Shown here in pieces: positions 1 to 8,397 of a DNA stretch of 64,000 nt; position 1 is the first letter of the stretch; each line of letters opens with the position of its first letter. The notes beneath the pieces are model-generated. The model ran no database searches, was not told where the DNA came from, and saw only the letters and a list, made by a program, of their open reading frames with translations. Origin of the DNA: CAZRQL01 sp964602415 (GTDB lineage: Bacteria; Bacteroidota; Bacteroidia; Cytophagales; Flammeovirgaceae). Location of the stretch: assembly GCA_964602415.1 (NCBI GenBank), contig CAZRQL010000012.1:29029-93028 (forward strand), read 5' to 3'. Both the position numbers and the translations under genes were made by a program.

Positions 1-393
1 CAATCTGTAAACACCACCTATTCTGCCATTCGGCTTACCCATATTCCTACCGGTATCGTGGCGCAGTGTCAGGATGAAAAATCTCAAATCAAAAACTTTG
101 AGAAAGCCTTGAGCGTGTTGCGGTCGAGACTGTATGAACTTGAGGTTCAAAAACATAATGACCAAGTGGGAGCGGCTCGCAAGTCTATGGTGGGAAGCGG
201 CGATCGCTCCGATAAAATACGCACCTACAACTACCCACAGAGCCGCGTAACCGACCACCGTATTGGTTTGACGGTTTACAACTTGCAGGCCGTTATGGAT
301 GGTGATATTGAAGAATTTATCGAAAAACTTCGTATTGCCGAAAATGCCGAAAGACTCCAAGAGGGAAAGCTCATTGAAGAGTCCGTCAAATAG
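1..393 (+). CDS. prfA: Peptide chain release factor 1, 3' part
   Basis: This is the C-terminal 130 residues of release factor 1, which reads UAA and UAG stop codons and triggers peptide release on the ribosome. The reading frame is open from base 1. The first codon is Gln followed by SVNTT and SAIRLTHIPTG, which is the segment directly after the catalytic GGQ motif, so the window probably begins on the Q of GGQ. Downstream, the stretch around KIRTYNYPQSRVTDHR and the end LRIAENAERLQ are typical of RF1. The anticodon-recognition part lies outside the window. A carotenoid gene starts 2 bases after the stop, suggesting cotranscription. The family call is secure; only the 5' part is missing. Confidence 0.95.
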   Translation, partial: QSVNTTYSAIRLTHIPTGIVAQCQDEKSQIKNFEKALSVLRSRLYELEVQKHNDQVGAARKSMVGSGDRSDKIRTYNYPQSRVTDHRIGLTVYNLQAVMDGDIEEFIEKLRIAENAERLQEGKLIEESVK

Positions 394-395
394 CT

Positions 396-1055
396 ATGAA
401 CCGAGAAATTTATTTGTATGCTTTTTTGCTGGCTATTGTTTATGCAGTAGGAGTCTTTGGTTTTTTGCTTGACACAACCGGTTTTTTTGTCAGGCTCACG
501 CCCCTAAACTTATTGTTTACAACTTATGTGTTACTGAAAAAAGCCGACTTCAGTTCTTGGCTCAAAACTTGGCTGCTTTCAGTGGCTGTTATCGGTTTTT
601 TAGCTGAAATGCTTGGAGTCAATACCGGATGGATTTTTGGTAGTTATTCTTATCAATACGCTTTGGGATACAAACTGGCCAACACGCCTATCGTCATAGG
701 GTTAAATTGGGCAATAGTGGTATATGCTTCTTGTGCAACTGTGGATGTTTTTTTTCCTAAAGAATTTAAAATGACCTTTTTTCAGTCTAAAGCCTTTTGG
801 GTGGGAAAAATGGCACTATTGGCGGCGATTTTGGCCACGGGGCTTGACTATGTTATAGAACCTGTGGCAACGCGGTATTATTTTTGGACTTGGCAAGGAG
901 AACAAATCCCGATTTACAATTTTGTTTGCTGGTTTGTGTTGGCATTTTTATTTTCAGTGGTCTATTTTTTTCTTAAACCATTAGAGAAAAACCGGTTAGC
1001 TCCTTTTGTTTTACTCATACAGTTCCTCTTTTTTGCAATTTTGAATTTGTTCTAA
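396..1055 (+). CDS. Carotenoid biosynthesis membrane protein, CruF-like (DUF422)
   Basis: A 219-residue polytopic membrane protein with about seven hydrophobic helices. The conserved block ELLGV-TG-FG-Y-Y of the carotenoid biosynthesis family (Pfam Caroten_synth, formerly DUF422) is clear as EMLGVNTGWIFGSYSY, followed by LGYKLANTPIVIGLNW. Characterised relatives such as CruF hydrate the psi end of gamma-carotene derivatives (1',2'-hydratase). In Bacteroidota similar genes accompany carotenoid pathways, but the exact substrate cannot be read from sequence. The start lies 2 bases after prfA. No other carotenoid gene (phytoene synthase, desaturase or cyclase) is seen within the window. The family is confident, the reaction inferred. 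Confidence 0.82.
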   Translation: MNREIYLYAFLLAIVYAVGVFGFLLDTTGFFVRLTPLNLLFTTYVLLKKADFSSWLKTWLLSVAVIGFLAEMLGVNTGWIFGSYSYQYALGYKLANTPIVIGLNWAIVVYASCATVDVFFPKEFKMTFFQSKAFWVGKMALLAAILATGLDYVIEPVATRYYFWTWQGEQIPIYNFVCWFVLAFLFSVVYFFLKPLEKNRLAPFVLLIQFLFFAILNLF

Positions 1056-1090
1056 ATACCAGACAAACTTATCATTTATTAATTTGTTGT

Positions 1091-1098
1091 TATCTTTG
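1091..1098 (+). promoter_or_regulatory. Candidate -7 box of the desaturase promoter
   Basis: TATCTTTG matches the Bacteroidota -7 consensus TAnnTTTG and lies 18 bases before the desaturase start. No convincing TTG -33 element is seen at the usual distance, so this is a partial match. Confidence 0.4.
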
Positions 1099-1116
1099 TA
1101 AAGATATTTTAATTAA

Positions 1117-2223
1117 ATGGTTACATCTGTTCCTAAAGTAAAATTTATTCCTGTTCAGAAAGATAGGAATCAATTTTTTTCTGTTCTCAAAAGTCGTGTA
1201 GATGAATATTTTGAGAACAATAGTTTGTCTCGTAATGCAAACAAAGCTATGGTATTCAAGACAATAGCTATGTTTGCGATGTTTTTTGTTCCTTATGGTT
1301 TGATTATTTCCGGCTATGTAGGCTATCCATTGGCTATTTTGATGTATTTGATTATGGGTATTGGCACTGCTGGCATAGGCTTTTCTGTTATGCACGACTC
1401 TGTGCATGGCTCTTACTCTTCAAATCCCACCATCAACAAAATCATGGGATTGAGTATGAATATCATCGGAGGCTCGGCTTTTACTTGGAAGATTCAACAC
1501 AACTTGTTGCACCACACCTACACCAATATTTCAGGCTTGGATGAGGATATTTCTTATCGCCATCTTTTGCGCTTTTCTCCCAATGATCCGGTTAAAAAAA
1601 TCCATCGTTTTCAATATTTATATGCCCTGCCTTTATACGGACTGATGACTTTTGGTTGGATTCTTTTACAGGACTACACCCAAATGATACGTTATTACCG
1701 CGCCGGTTTGGTTGAACGAGTGAAAGGCAACTATGTCAAAGAGTGGCTTAGTTTATTGTTTTTCAAAAACTTTTACATATTTTATGTGGTGATTTTGCCT
1801 ATTTTGGTTACAGATTTGCTCTGGTGGCAAGTGCTGTTGGGTTTGGTAGTCATGCACTATGTGGCCGGCTTAATTATGGCGGGTGTTTTCCAGTTGGCTC
1901 ACGTAGTCGAAGAAACCCATTTCCCTCTCCCTAATGATGAAAATATTGTAGAAAATGCTTGGGCAATACACCAAGTAGAAACCACAATGGATTTTGCACC
2001 TACCAATAAGCTGATTACTTGGTTTGTTGGCGGCTTAAATTTCCAAGTAGAGCACCATCTTTTTCCCAATATTTGTCATGTGCATTACCCTGCCTTAGCG
2101 CGCATCACGCAACAAACCGCAGAAGAGTTTGGTATTCAATACAACGTGCAAAAAACATTTAGGGGAGCAATAAAGTCTCACCTAAAAATGCTGTACAATC
2201 TGGGCAATCCTGCAATTGCTTAA
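1117..2223 (+). CDS. Membrane fatty acid desaturase (acyl-CoA/acyl-lipid type)
   Basis: A 368-residue di-iron membrane desaturase that would introduce a double bond into a fatty acyl chain. All three histidine boxes are present: HDSVH near residues 93-97, HNLLHH near 128-133, and QVEHH near 310-314. The third box beginning with Q rather than H is characteristic of the linoleoyl-CoA/front-end (delta-5/delta-6-like) branch. Two pairs of hydrophobic segments lie before box 1 and between boxes 2 and 3. There is no fused cytochrome b5 domain. It is transcribed alone, ends at a strong bidirectional terminator and has its own -7 box. Positional specificity cannot be assigned. A role in membrane fluidity is inferred. 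Confidence 0.9.
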   Translation: MVTSVPKVKFIPVQKDRNQFFSVLKSRVDEYFENNSLSRNANKAMVFKTIAMFAMFFVPYGLIISGYVGYPLAILMYLIMGIGTAGIGFSVMHDSVHGSYSSNPTINKIMGLSMNIIGGSAFTWKIQHNLLHHTYTNISGLDEDISYRHLLRFSPNDPVKKIHRFQYLYALPLYGLMTFGWILLQDYTQMIRYYRAGLVERVKGNYVKEWLSLLFFKNFYIFYVVILPILVTDLLWWQVLLGLVVMHYVAGLIMAGVFQLAHVVEETHFPLPNDENIVENAWAIHQVETTMDFAPTNKLITWFVGGLNFQVEHHLFPNICHVHYPALARITQQTAEEFGIQYNVQKTFRGAIKSHLKMLYNLGNPAIA

Positions 2224-2236
2224 TGTTCTTAAAAGT

Positions 2237-2269
2237 AAAAAAAATCCCTTTAATAAGGGATTTTTTTTT
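2237..2269. terminator. Bidirectional intrinsic terminator
   Basis: AAAAAAAA-TCCCTT, loop TAAT, AAGGGA-TTTTTTTT is a symmetric hairpin flanked by A and T runs. It can therefore stop transcription both of the desaturase from the left and of the DUF349 gene from the right. It overlaps the stop codon of the DUF349 gene. Confidence 0.88.
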
Positions 2270-4229
2270 ATGCTCCTCGCAAAGCTTTTAGTTGGGTTTT
2301 GAGTACATCCAAACGCTCGCGAGAGCTATTGATTTTGGTTTGAAACTCACTGCGAAGTTTATCGGCTGTTTTGGAGTTGGAAAAGAAACTGAGGTTGTTT
2401 TCCCAAAGAGCAATGTCATTTTCAATGGCTGCAATCTTCCTGCGTATAATTTGCTCTTTCTCTTGTACTTTCTTGGCGGCTACGGGGAATTTTTCTGAAA
2501 GTTCTTTTTGAATTTGAACCCAGACCTTTTCTTTTTCGGCGGTAGTACATTTTCCCTTTTCAAAAAAATCATCAACTGCGGCCACAAATTGGTCTATGAT
2601 GGCGTTTTTGTTTTTGTTGGGTACAAATCCCACTGCAAAAAACTGTTCTTTCAAGCTAATAAATTCCTGTAAGGTGTCTCCTTCTTTGGCAGTGAGTTCT
2701 TTGATGGCAGTTATGATCTGTTGCTTTTTGATGAGGTTATCGTCAAATTCTTTGTCTTTTTCATTTCGACGGTTTCTTTTTCTCTCAAAGAAAGCATCTA
2801 TTGCAGATTTGAATCGGTTGTAGATACTGTCTCTTTCTTTTTCAGGTACGGGGCCTATTGTTTTCCATTCTTCTTGGATTTTTTTCATTTCTTCGGCTGT
2901 GGCTTCCCAGTTACTGCTTTGGGACAACTCCTCAACTTTGATACAAAGCTGTTCTTTGAGTTTAAGGTTTTCGGCTCTGGAAGATTCGACCTGCTCAAAG
3001 AACTTGGCTTTATTGGCAAAAAAGGTCTTAAAGTTGAACCAAAACTGCTTATTGATGTCTTTAGAAACCTCTTTTGGGATGGCACCTACTGCATTCCACT
3101 TGTCTTGAATGGCCAAAATTTCTTTTGTTTTGGCATTCCAGTCTTTGATTCTATCAGATTCAAAACCAACATATTGTTCAATTTCCAAGCAAAGTTGCTG
3201 TTTTACGAGCATGTTTTCTTGCAACTGCTTTTTAAACAGCTCAGTGGCTTCTCTTTTTTTGTCGTAAACTTTATCTGAGGCTATTTTGAAGCGATTCCAG
3301 ATGTTTTCCCGCTCTTCTTTTGGGATAGGGCCGATTTCTTTAAACTCTTCATGTATTTTATTGAGGATGTTGACGGCCTGATTGAGGTTTTCCATTTCAA
3401 GCAATGCCTCAACTTTTTCACAAAGTTTTATTTTTTCTTCTAAATTTTTTCTGCGGTCAAGTTCTTTGAGTTCATTTTCTTGGTCTTTGAGGTCAAAAAA
3501 TCTGTCCATCAAAGCCCTGTAGGTCATGTTAAGTTCTTCTCGTTCGTTGTAAGGAACGTTACCGACTTCTTTCCATTTTTTTTGTAGTTCTTTAAGTCTT
3601 TCGAGGCTGCCCGGCTGGTTGTCCATATTTTCGGTTAGCGACTTGATTTCCTCGATAACCTGCTTTTTGATGGTCAAATTTTCCAGCTGCTCTTTTTGCT
3701 GGCGTTGTTTTGCTCTGGTTTTATTTTCACGATGCTTTTGCAAATTTCCGTAAAACAGCAAAGCATGCGGGGTTTTTAAATAGTTAAAGTCTGCTTCAGT
3801 AGAATCGGGGTTTTCTTTTAAAAAGGCAGCCAGCAATTCTTCGCGGTGTCGGCGGTCGTGTTCGTCAAAAATATCTTTGGCGATTTTGAAAAAATGGTCT
3901 GCCGCCGCTGAGATTTCTTCGACAAAGGAGTTACTTCGAGCGGCTAATTCCTCGATACTAAGATTGTGGTACTCAGTTTCTTTTTGAACCTCATCAAATT
4001 CAGTGGCCTCGCCTGCGATAGGTTCATCTTCATCAACAGCCAACTCAACTTCAGCATTGTCAGCAGGCTCTACCTTAATTGTAGTTTCCTCAGCTACTTG
4101 ATTGTCAATAGTTTCAGGGGTTTCGCCAAGTTCAGTGCTTGGGGAAGTGGAGGCATCCACAGGAAGGGAATTTTCAACAGCAGAAGTTGGAACTTCGGGT
4201 TGAACAGGAGAATCGTTCATTTCTGACAT
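2268..4229 (-). CDS. DUF349 domain-containing protein
   Basis: A 653-residue cytoplasmic, strongly helical and charged protein. After an acidic, low-complexity N-terminus (about residues 1-85) come repeated DUF349 units of about 70 residues. Each carries a signature like W-K-x-V/I-G-x-V/I-P followed by a basic-aromatic segment F-x2-FF. Examples are KWKEVGNVPYNEREELN, HEEFKEIGPIPKEEREN, KWNAVGAIPKEVSKDIN and EWKTIGPVPEKERDSIY. At least five units are visible. DUF349 proteins are common in Bacteroidota; their function is not well defined and I do not assign one. The ATG is preceded by a full promoter (4275-4303). The gene stands alone and ends in the shared terminator at 2237-2269. Confidence 0.88.
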   Translation of the reverse strand: MSEMNDSPVQPEVPTSAVENSLPVDASTSPSTELGETPETIDNQVAEETTIKVEPADNAEVELAVDEDEPIAGEATEFDEVQKETEYHNLSIEELAARSNSFVEEISAAADHFFKIAKDIFDEHDRRHREELLAAFLKENPDSTEADFNYLKTPHALLFYGNLQKHRENKTRAKQRQQKEQLENLTIKKQVIEEIKSLTENMDNQPGSLERLKELQKKWKEVGNVPYNEREELNMTYRALMDRFFDLKDQENELKELDRRKNLEEKIKLCEKVEALLEMENLNQAVNILNKIHEEFKEIGPIPKEERENIWNRFKIASDKVYDKKREATELFKKQLQENMLVKQQLCLEIEQYVGFESDRIKDWNAKTKEILAIQDKWNAVGAIPKEVSKDINKQFWFNFKTFFANKAKFFEQVESSRAENLKLKEQLCIKVEELSQSSNWEATAEEMKKIQEEWKTIGPVPEKERDSIYNRFKSAIDAFFERKRNRRNEKDKEFDDNLIKKQQIITAIKELTAKEGDTLQEFISLKEQFFAVGFVPNKNKNAIIDQFVAAVDDFFEKGKCTTAEKEKVWVQIQKELSEKFPVAAKKVQEKEQIIRRKIAAIENDIALWENNLSFFSNSKTADKLRSEFQTKINSSRERLDVLKTQLKALRGA

Positions 4230-4274
4230 AAAAAATGGATAGGGCTTCTACGCTACACTAATATTTATAGAACA

Positions 4275-4303
4275 CAAAGTTACTGCAATAATAACAAATG
4301 CAA
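4275..4303 (-). promoter_or_regulatory. Bacteroidota-type promoter of the DUF349 gene
   Basis: On the minus strand TTG (4303-4301) is followed after 18 bases by TAACTTTG (4282-4275), matching TTG-N18..20-TAnnTTTG. It lies 45 bases before the DUF349 start codon. Confidence 0.65.
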
Positions 4304-4370
4304 TACTAAAATCATCTTAATAAACCAATTGTAACCCTTTTTGGTTTTTTTCTTTAAAATAAATATAGCG

Positions 4371-4946
4371 TCAATTGAATTTTGGGTCTATCGGAAACTT
4401 TGCAAACAGCTTGTATTTTCCTCCCAGTTCGTTCAGAATACTTTGCCACATGGAGTCCGGCTGGCAGTCGAAAAGTAAGGACGTATCAAAATCCCTAACA
4501 ATAATCCAAGAGTCGCTTTTCAACTCATCTTCGAGCTGTCCTGAAGACCATCCGCTGTATCCCAATAAAAACTTAAAATCATTGATTTTGAGTTGGTTGA
4601 ATTTATATTTAAGCAGCAGGTCTTCTACATCCCCCCCCCAATAGAGGTCTAATTTTACGTGCTGACTTTGTGTCAAGTTTTCGACTCGATGAAGCAAAAA
4701 GAGCTTGTCTTGGCCAACCGGCCCTCCATAATACACGGGGAGTTTTAAAGAGACATTTTCAATCAAATCGTCGATATTTATTGGTGTGGGCTTATTTAGT
4801 ACAAAACCAAAACTACCATTTTCAACGCTATGTTCGCAAATTAACACAACACTGCGTCTGAAATTGGCATCCCCCAGCATAGGCTCTGAAAGTATCAAAT
4901 CGCCTGATTTTATGCTTAGGCTATCGTTTAGTTTTAGATCAAGCAT
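4371..4946 (-). CDS. YqgE/AlgH family protein (UPF0301)
   Basis: A 191-residue soluble protein of the DUF179/UPF0301 family. The diagnostic N-terminus GDLILSEPMLGDANFRRSVV, the CEH segment, and the later FGFVLNKP, YYGGPV and GYSGWSSGQLE motifs are all present. It is full length for the family. The molecular role is unknown; in pseudomonads the homologue AlgH influences alginate regulation. The coding strand contains a run of nine G (4631-4639) in the W-G-G-D segment. Loss of one G would give an immediate stop, so the frame depends on that tract. It appears monocistronic, with a weak -7-like TATATTG about 20 bases upstream. Confidence 0.92.
   Translation of the reverse strand: MLDLKLNDSLSIKSGDLILSEPMLGDANFRRSVVLICEHSVENGSFGFVLNKPTPINIDDLIENVSLKLPVYYGGPVGQDKLFLLHRVENLTQSQHVKLDLYWGGDVEDLLLKYKFNQLKINDFKFLLGYSGWSSGQLEDELKSDSWIIVRDFDTSLLFDCQPDSMWQSILNELGGKYKLFAKFPIDPKFN
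4631..4639 (-). repeat. G9 homopolymer inside the yqgE-like gene
   Basis: Nine consecutive G on the coding strand encode part of Trp-Gly-Gly-Asp. With eight G the next in-frame codons would be ATG TAG, giving truncation. Tracts of this kind are prone to slippage; whether it varies here is unknown. Confidence 0.8.
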
Positions 4947-5098
4947 TTAACCGCAATATAGTTGCAGTGAGCAACCAACCAAATTTAATTACGCATAATT
5001 TTCGGGAAAGATATTTTTTCAGACATAATTTTAAAAAAGCCGCTAAAAAATTCATCACAAGGCTATCTCATCACACACCAACGGCTTAATTTTACGGC

Positions 5099-6358
5099 AT
5101 GAACGTGTTGATACTTGGTTCCGGTGGGCGAGAGCACGCCTTTGCTTGGAAACTTGCGCAAAGCCCGCTATTGGGACAGCTTTTTGTTGCTCCGGGAAAT
5201 GCCGGAACTGCTCAATGGAATACCTCTGAGTTGGTGGCAGAAGATTTTGAGTCCGTGGCAACATTTTGCCAAAGTCAAGAAATAGACTTACTTCTTGTGG
5301 GTCAGGAAGTTTACTTGGTGGAGGGGATTGCAGACTTTTTTGCCGACAGGTTGCCTTCTGTTGCGGTGGTAGGGCCAAAGCGTGCCGGAGCCATGCTTGA
5401 AGGCAGTAAACAATTTGCTAAAGACTTCATGATCAGATACAACATACCCACCGCGCGGTATTTTTCCGTTCATGCCCGCAACATAGAGCAGGGGATTGAT
5501 TTTTTGAAAAAACTTTCGCCGCCTTTTGTGCTCAAAGCGGATGGACTGGCGGCGGGCAAAGGGGTGCTCATAGAGCACGATAGAGACAAAGCCATTGGCT
5601 TGCTCAAAGATATGATTGAAAACCAATCTTTTGGAAAAGCAAGTGCCACTGTGGTCGTAGAAGAATTTTTGAGTGGCGTGGAGCTTTCTGTTTTTGTGCT
5701 TACCGATGGTCGGCACTACCGCCTTTTGCCTACTGCCAAGGACTACAAACGCATCGGTGAAGCAGACACAGGTCTCAACACAGGCGGCATGGGTGCAGTA
5801 TCCCCCGTACCATTTGCAAATGAGGAGTTTATGCGGCAAATCGAAACCCAAATCATACAGCCCACCATCAAAGGAATGGCAGAAGAAAGTATCCCTTATT
5901 GCGGTTTTTTGTATTTTGGGTTGATGAATGTAGAGGGCAATCCTTACGTTATAGAATACAACTGTCGCATGGGAGACCCTGAAACCCAAGCTGTTATTCC
6001 CCGCATAGAAAGCGATTTGCTCGAAGCACTTCGGCTATTGACCCAAGGCAATCTGCATAAAGTCAGTTTGTCCTTTACAAACCAAGCGTCTTGCACAGTG
6101 GTGTTGGCCTCCGAAGGCTATCCGGGCAAGGTGCAGGTCGGGTATCCAATATCGGGCATTGACGAGGTAGAAAGCCTTGTTTTTCAAGCCGGTACAAAGG
6201 GCAATTTACTCACTTCAGGCGGCAGGGTGTTGGCGGTAACAGCCCTTGCCGATTCACTGAGGCAAGCCCGAGAAAAAGCCCTTGCAGACTGTGAAAAAAT
6301 TGGTTTTCAAGGAAAATATTTCAGACGCGATATAGGGCTTGATTTGCTAAATAGCTGA
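5099..6358 (+). CDS. purD: Phosphoribosylamine-glycine ligase (GAR synthetase)
   Basis: A 419-residue ATP-grasp enzyme that joins glycine to phosphoribosylamine in the second step of purine synthesis. The N-terminal MNVLILGSGGREHA is the family hallmark. The ATP-grasp region includes PPFVLKADGLAAGKG, VVEEFLSGVELSVFVLTDG and the metal-binding ending EYNCRMGDPETQ near residue 290. Length is normal for PurD. It stands apart from other purine genes except purK at 54.9 kb. Its last 12 bases overlap the end of the convergent flippase-like gene, with no terminator visible between them. Confidence 0.96.
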   Translation: MNVLILGSGGREHAFAWKLAQSPLLGQLFVAPGNAGTAQWNTSELVAEDFESVATFCQSQEIDLLLVGQEVYLVEGIADFFADRLPSVAVVGPKRAGAMLEGSKQFAKDFMIRYNIPTARYFSVHARNIEQGIDFLKKLSPPFVLKADGLAAGKGVLIEHDRDKAIGLLKDMIENQSFGKASATVVVEEFLSGVELSVFVLTDGRHYRLLPTAKDYKRIGEADTGLNTGGMGAVSPVPFANEEFMRQIETQIIQPTIKGMAEESIPYCGFLYFGLMNVEGNPYVIEYNCRMGDPETQAVIPRIESDLLEALRLLTQGNLHKVSLSFTNQASCTVVLASEGYPGKVQVGYPISGIDEVESLVFQAGTKGNLLTSGGRVLAVTALADSLRQAREKALADCEKIGFQGKYFRRDIGLDLLNS

Positions 6359-7354
6359 ATTGCGCGGTTTTAGCAGGTAAGAAACCCCAAAAGCCAAAGA
6401 GCCTGTTGCCCAAGCCATAACCACTTGAGAAGTATGAAGCAGCAAAGCAAATTCTTTTGCGGGGCCTTCCGCGACAGCGTACAATATAAGGGCTTGGGTC
6501 ATAAAATAATGATAACTACCTGCTCCGGCGGGGGTCGGGAAAGCCATACCTATGCCCCCCATCGCAACCATGGTCAAACCCGCTACTGCTGGCAAGTGTT
6601 CGGTCTCACTCATGGCAAAAATTAAAATGTAGGCCATTCCGTAATACATAGCCCAAATAAAAAGACTGTGTGCCAAATAAATAGCCAAGCCTCGCTTTGA
6701 AAGTTTAGAAAGCCCCAGTACCCCTTGTTTGAGTGAAATAAGGACGCTGATGATTTTTTGGATTAGTTTGTTGCGCAGCAAAATCCCTTTGAATCTGTAC
6801 GCCAGAGCCATACCTACAAGCACTAAAAGGCCCAAAGTCAATAAAATAAGAAATTTGTTCTCCAAACTTGAGCCGCTTTGGTCGTACAAACCGCCCAAAA
6901 AATTAATCAGTCTATTGTATTCCAGTAAGATAGCCAACGTGGTGATAGAAAAAAGCATCACCAAATCCACCACGCGCTCCGCAATCACCGCCCCCAAACT
7001 TATGCTCACAGGGACTTGCTCCGTTTTGGCAAAAAGCCAACACCGCGCAAATTCTCCCAATCTTGGCACCGGTAAGCTATTGACAAAGTACCCGAAAAGT
7101 ACAGCCAAAAAAGCCCTTGCAACAGAGGCTTTGTACCCCAATGGTCTGATGGCCAAACACCACCGCGCTGCCCTACTCAAATGACTCGCTAAGGCCATAA
7201 GCATAGAGTAAAGCACCCAAACAGGATTGATAGACAATAGCTTGCGGGCTATTTCTGTCAAGTCTTCACCGCCATACAGATACCTGAAGAATAAAACAGC
7301 AATGACACTAAAAATCAAAAATTGGAGGACTTGTAAAAGAAACTTGCGCTTCAT
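6347..7354 (-). CDS. Flippase-like membrane protein (LPG synthase TM domain, UPF0104)
   Basis: A 335-residue integral membrane protein with about eight helices, matching the lysylphosphatidylglycerol synthase transmembrane / flippase-like domain family. The conserved stretch SRAARWCLAI, FGYFVNSLPVPRLGEFAR and AERVVDL is typical (family motif R-W and P-x-R-x-GE-x-R), as is the late segment GGIGMAFPTPAGAGSYHYF. It lacks the cytoplasmic synthase domain of MprF, so lipid lysylation is not expected. Relatives act on or transport glycolipids, but the substrate is unknown. Convergent with purD, overlapping its last 12 bases. Divergent from the Ppx gene with about 80 bases between starts. Confidence 0.85.
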   Translation of the reverse strand: MKRKFLLQVLQFLIFSVIAVLFFRYLYGGEDLTEIARKLLSINPVWVLYSMLMALASHLSRAARWCLAIRPLGYKASVARAFLAVLFGYFVNSLPVPRLGEFARCWLFAKTEQVPVSISLGAVIAERVVDLVMLFSITTLAILLEYNRLINFLGGLYDQSGSSLENKFLILLTLGLLVLVGMALAYRFKGILLRNKLIQKIISVLISLKQGVLGLSKLSKRGLAIYLAHSLFIWAMYYGMAYILIFAMSETEHLPAVAGLTMVAMGGIGMAFPTPAGAGSYHYFMTQALILYAVAEGPAKEFALLLHTSQVVMAWATGSLAFGVSYLLKPRNSAI

Positions 7355-7435
7355 AAAGCAAAATTGAGCCGCAATTTAGCCGGTGGCTTTGATATTGGCG
7401 GATTTGTGCTTTTTTTTGCGTTCAAATACAGAGTT

Positions 7436-8329
7436 TTGAAACTTGCGGCCATAGACATAGGTTCAAACGCCATTCGCTGTCAAATCACAGAAGCCATCCA
7501 TGCCAAATCCCAGCTCATATTCAAAAAGTTGGAATACATAAGGTTTCCGCTTAGGCTGGGGGATGATGTTTTTACGCACGAAAAAATCAGCAAAAAGACA
7601 GAAGATACATTTGTCAGGCTTATGGCAACGTTCAAAAACTTTATTGATTTGTACGAAGTAGATGACTACATAGCCTGTGGAACTTCTGCCATGCGCGAAG
7701 CCTTAAACGGACAAGATATTTGCCAGCGTGTTTATTACAGTTGCGGACTCAAGATTCACATTATAGACGGCGACAAAGAGGCAGAGCTGATCAACAGCGT
7801 CATACATGACCACCTCGATGATTGCCCCTGTGTCCATATTGATGTGGGGGGCGGCAGCACGGAGATAAATATTTACCACAAAAAAAAGAAAATCGCTGCC
7901 AAGTCTTTTAAAATCGGTTCGGTGAGAATCCTAAAATCCCCCGACCTGCAAGATGAATTTGACGATATTAAAAATTGGACAGAGAAATACAAAAAGCAGA
8001 TGCCCAATGAATCTTTTTTGGCACTGGGTACGGGAGGCAATATATCAAAATTGCTCGAAATAGCCAATAGCCGCCGTGAAATAACCATTTCTAAGCAATT
8101 GGTTGAAGAAACCAAAGGCTTTATTGCCTCTTTTGATTACTTGGACAGAATCATAAAGCTCAAGATGAACAAGGATAGGGCGGATGTGATTTTGCCGGCC
8201 ATTGATATTTATTTGCTGGTGATGGATTGCACCGGTGCAGAAAATATAAGGATTCCCGATGTAGGGTTGAAGGATGGGCTTATATCTTATCTTTACAAAC
8301 AATATAGCTCAAAACCTAAAAGTGAATAA
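7436..8329 (+). CDS. Ppx/GppA-family exopolyphosphatase / pppGpp phosphatase
   Basis: A 297-residue ASKHA-fold phosphatase of the Ppx/GppA family, which hydrolyses polyphosphate or pppGpp. I place the start at TTG 7436 (MKLAAIDIGSNAIRCQI), because IDIGSNA is the conserved phosphate-1 motif at the extreme N-terminus of this family. An earlier TTG at 7364 would give an unconserved extension abutting the divergent gene. Other motifs are CGTSAMREA, DVGGGSTEI (phosphate 2) and ALGTGGNISKL (adenosine motif). It is the short Bacteroidota form without the C-terminal HD domain. Which of the two substrates is preferred is open. Its end lies within a 13-bp perfect stem-loop. Confidence 0.9.
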   Translation: MKLAAIDIGSNAIRCQITEAIHAKSQLIFKKLEYIRFPLRLGDDVFTHEKISKKTEDTFVRLMATFKNFIDLYEVDDYIACGTSAMREALNGQDICQRVYYSCGLKIHIIDGDKEAELINSVIHDHLDDCPCVHIDVGGGSTEINIYHKKKKIAAKSFKIGSVRILKSPDLQDEFDDIKNWTEKYKKQMPNESFLALGTGGNISKLLEIANSRREITISKQLVEETKGFIASFDYLDRIIKLKMNKDRADVILPAIDIYLLVMDCTGAENIRIPDVGLKDGLISYLYKQYSSKPKSE

Positions 8330-8342
8330 GTTTTGAGCTATA
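8303..8342. terminator. Long perfect stem-loop at the end of the Ppx gene
   Basis: TATAGCTCAAAAC (8303-8315) pairs perfectly with GTTTTGAGCTATA (8330-8342), leaving a 14-base loop that contains the Ppx stop codon. There is no T run, so it may act as a terminator or 3' stabiliser between the convergent Ppx and peroxidase genes. Confidence 0.55.
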
Positions 8343-8397
8343 GTGATTAACAAATAGGATTAGAATTTTGCAACACGGATTCAATCCCTATAAATTT

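Noticed and set aside
1090..1407. Open frame on the minus strand opposite the desaturase start
   Set aside because: It is antisense to a well-conserved desaturase with histidine boxes, and its composition is not protein-like.
5288..5989. Long minus-strand frame (233 codons) inside purD
   Set aside because: Antisense shadow of a conserved gene; no motif or signal supports it.
7364..7435. N-terminal extension of the Ppx gene from TTG 7364
   Set aside because: It would lie upstream of the family N-terminus (IDIGSNA) and almost touch the divergent gene start; TTG 7436 fits better.
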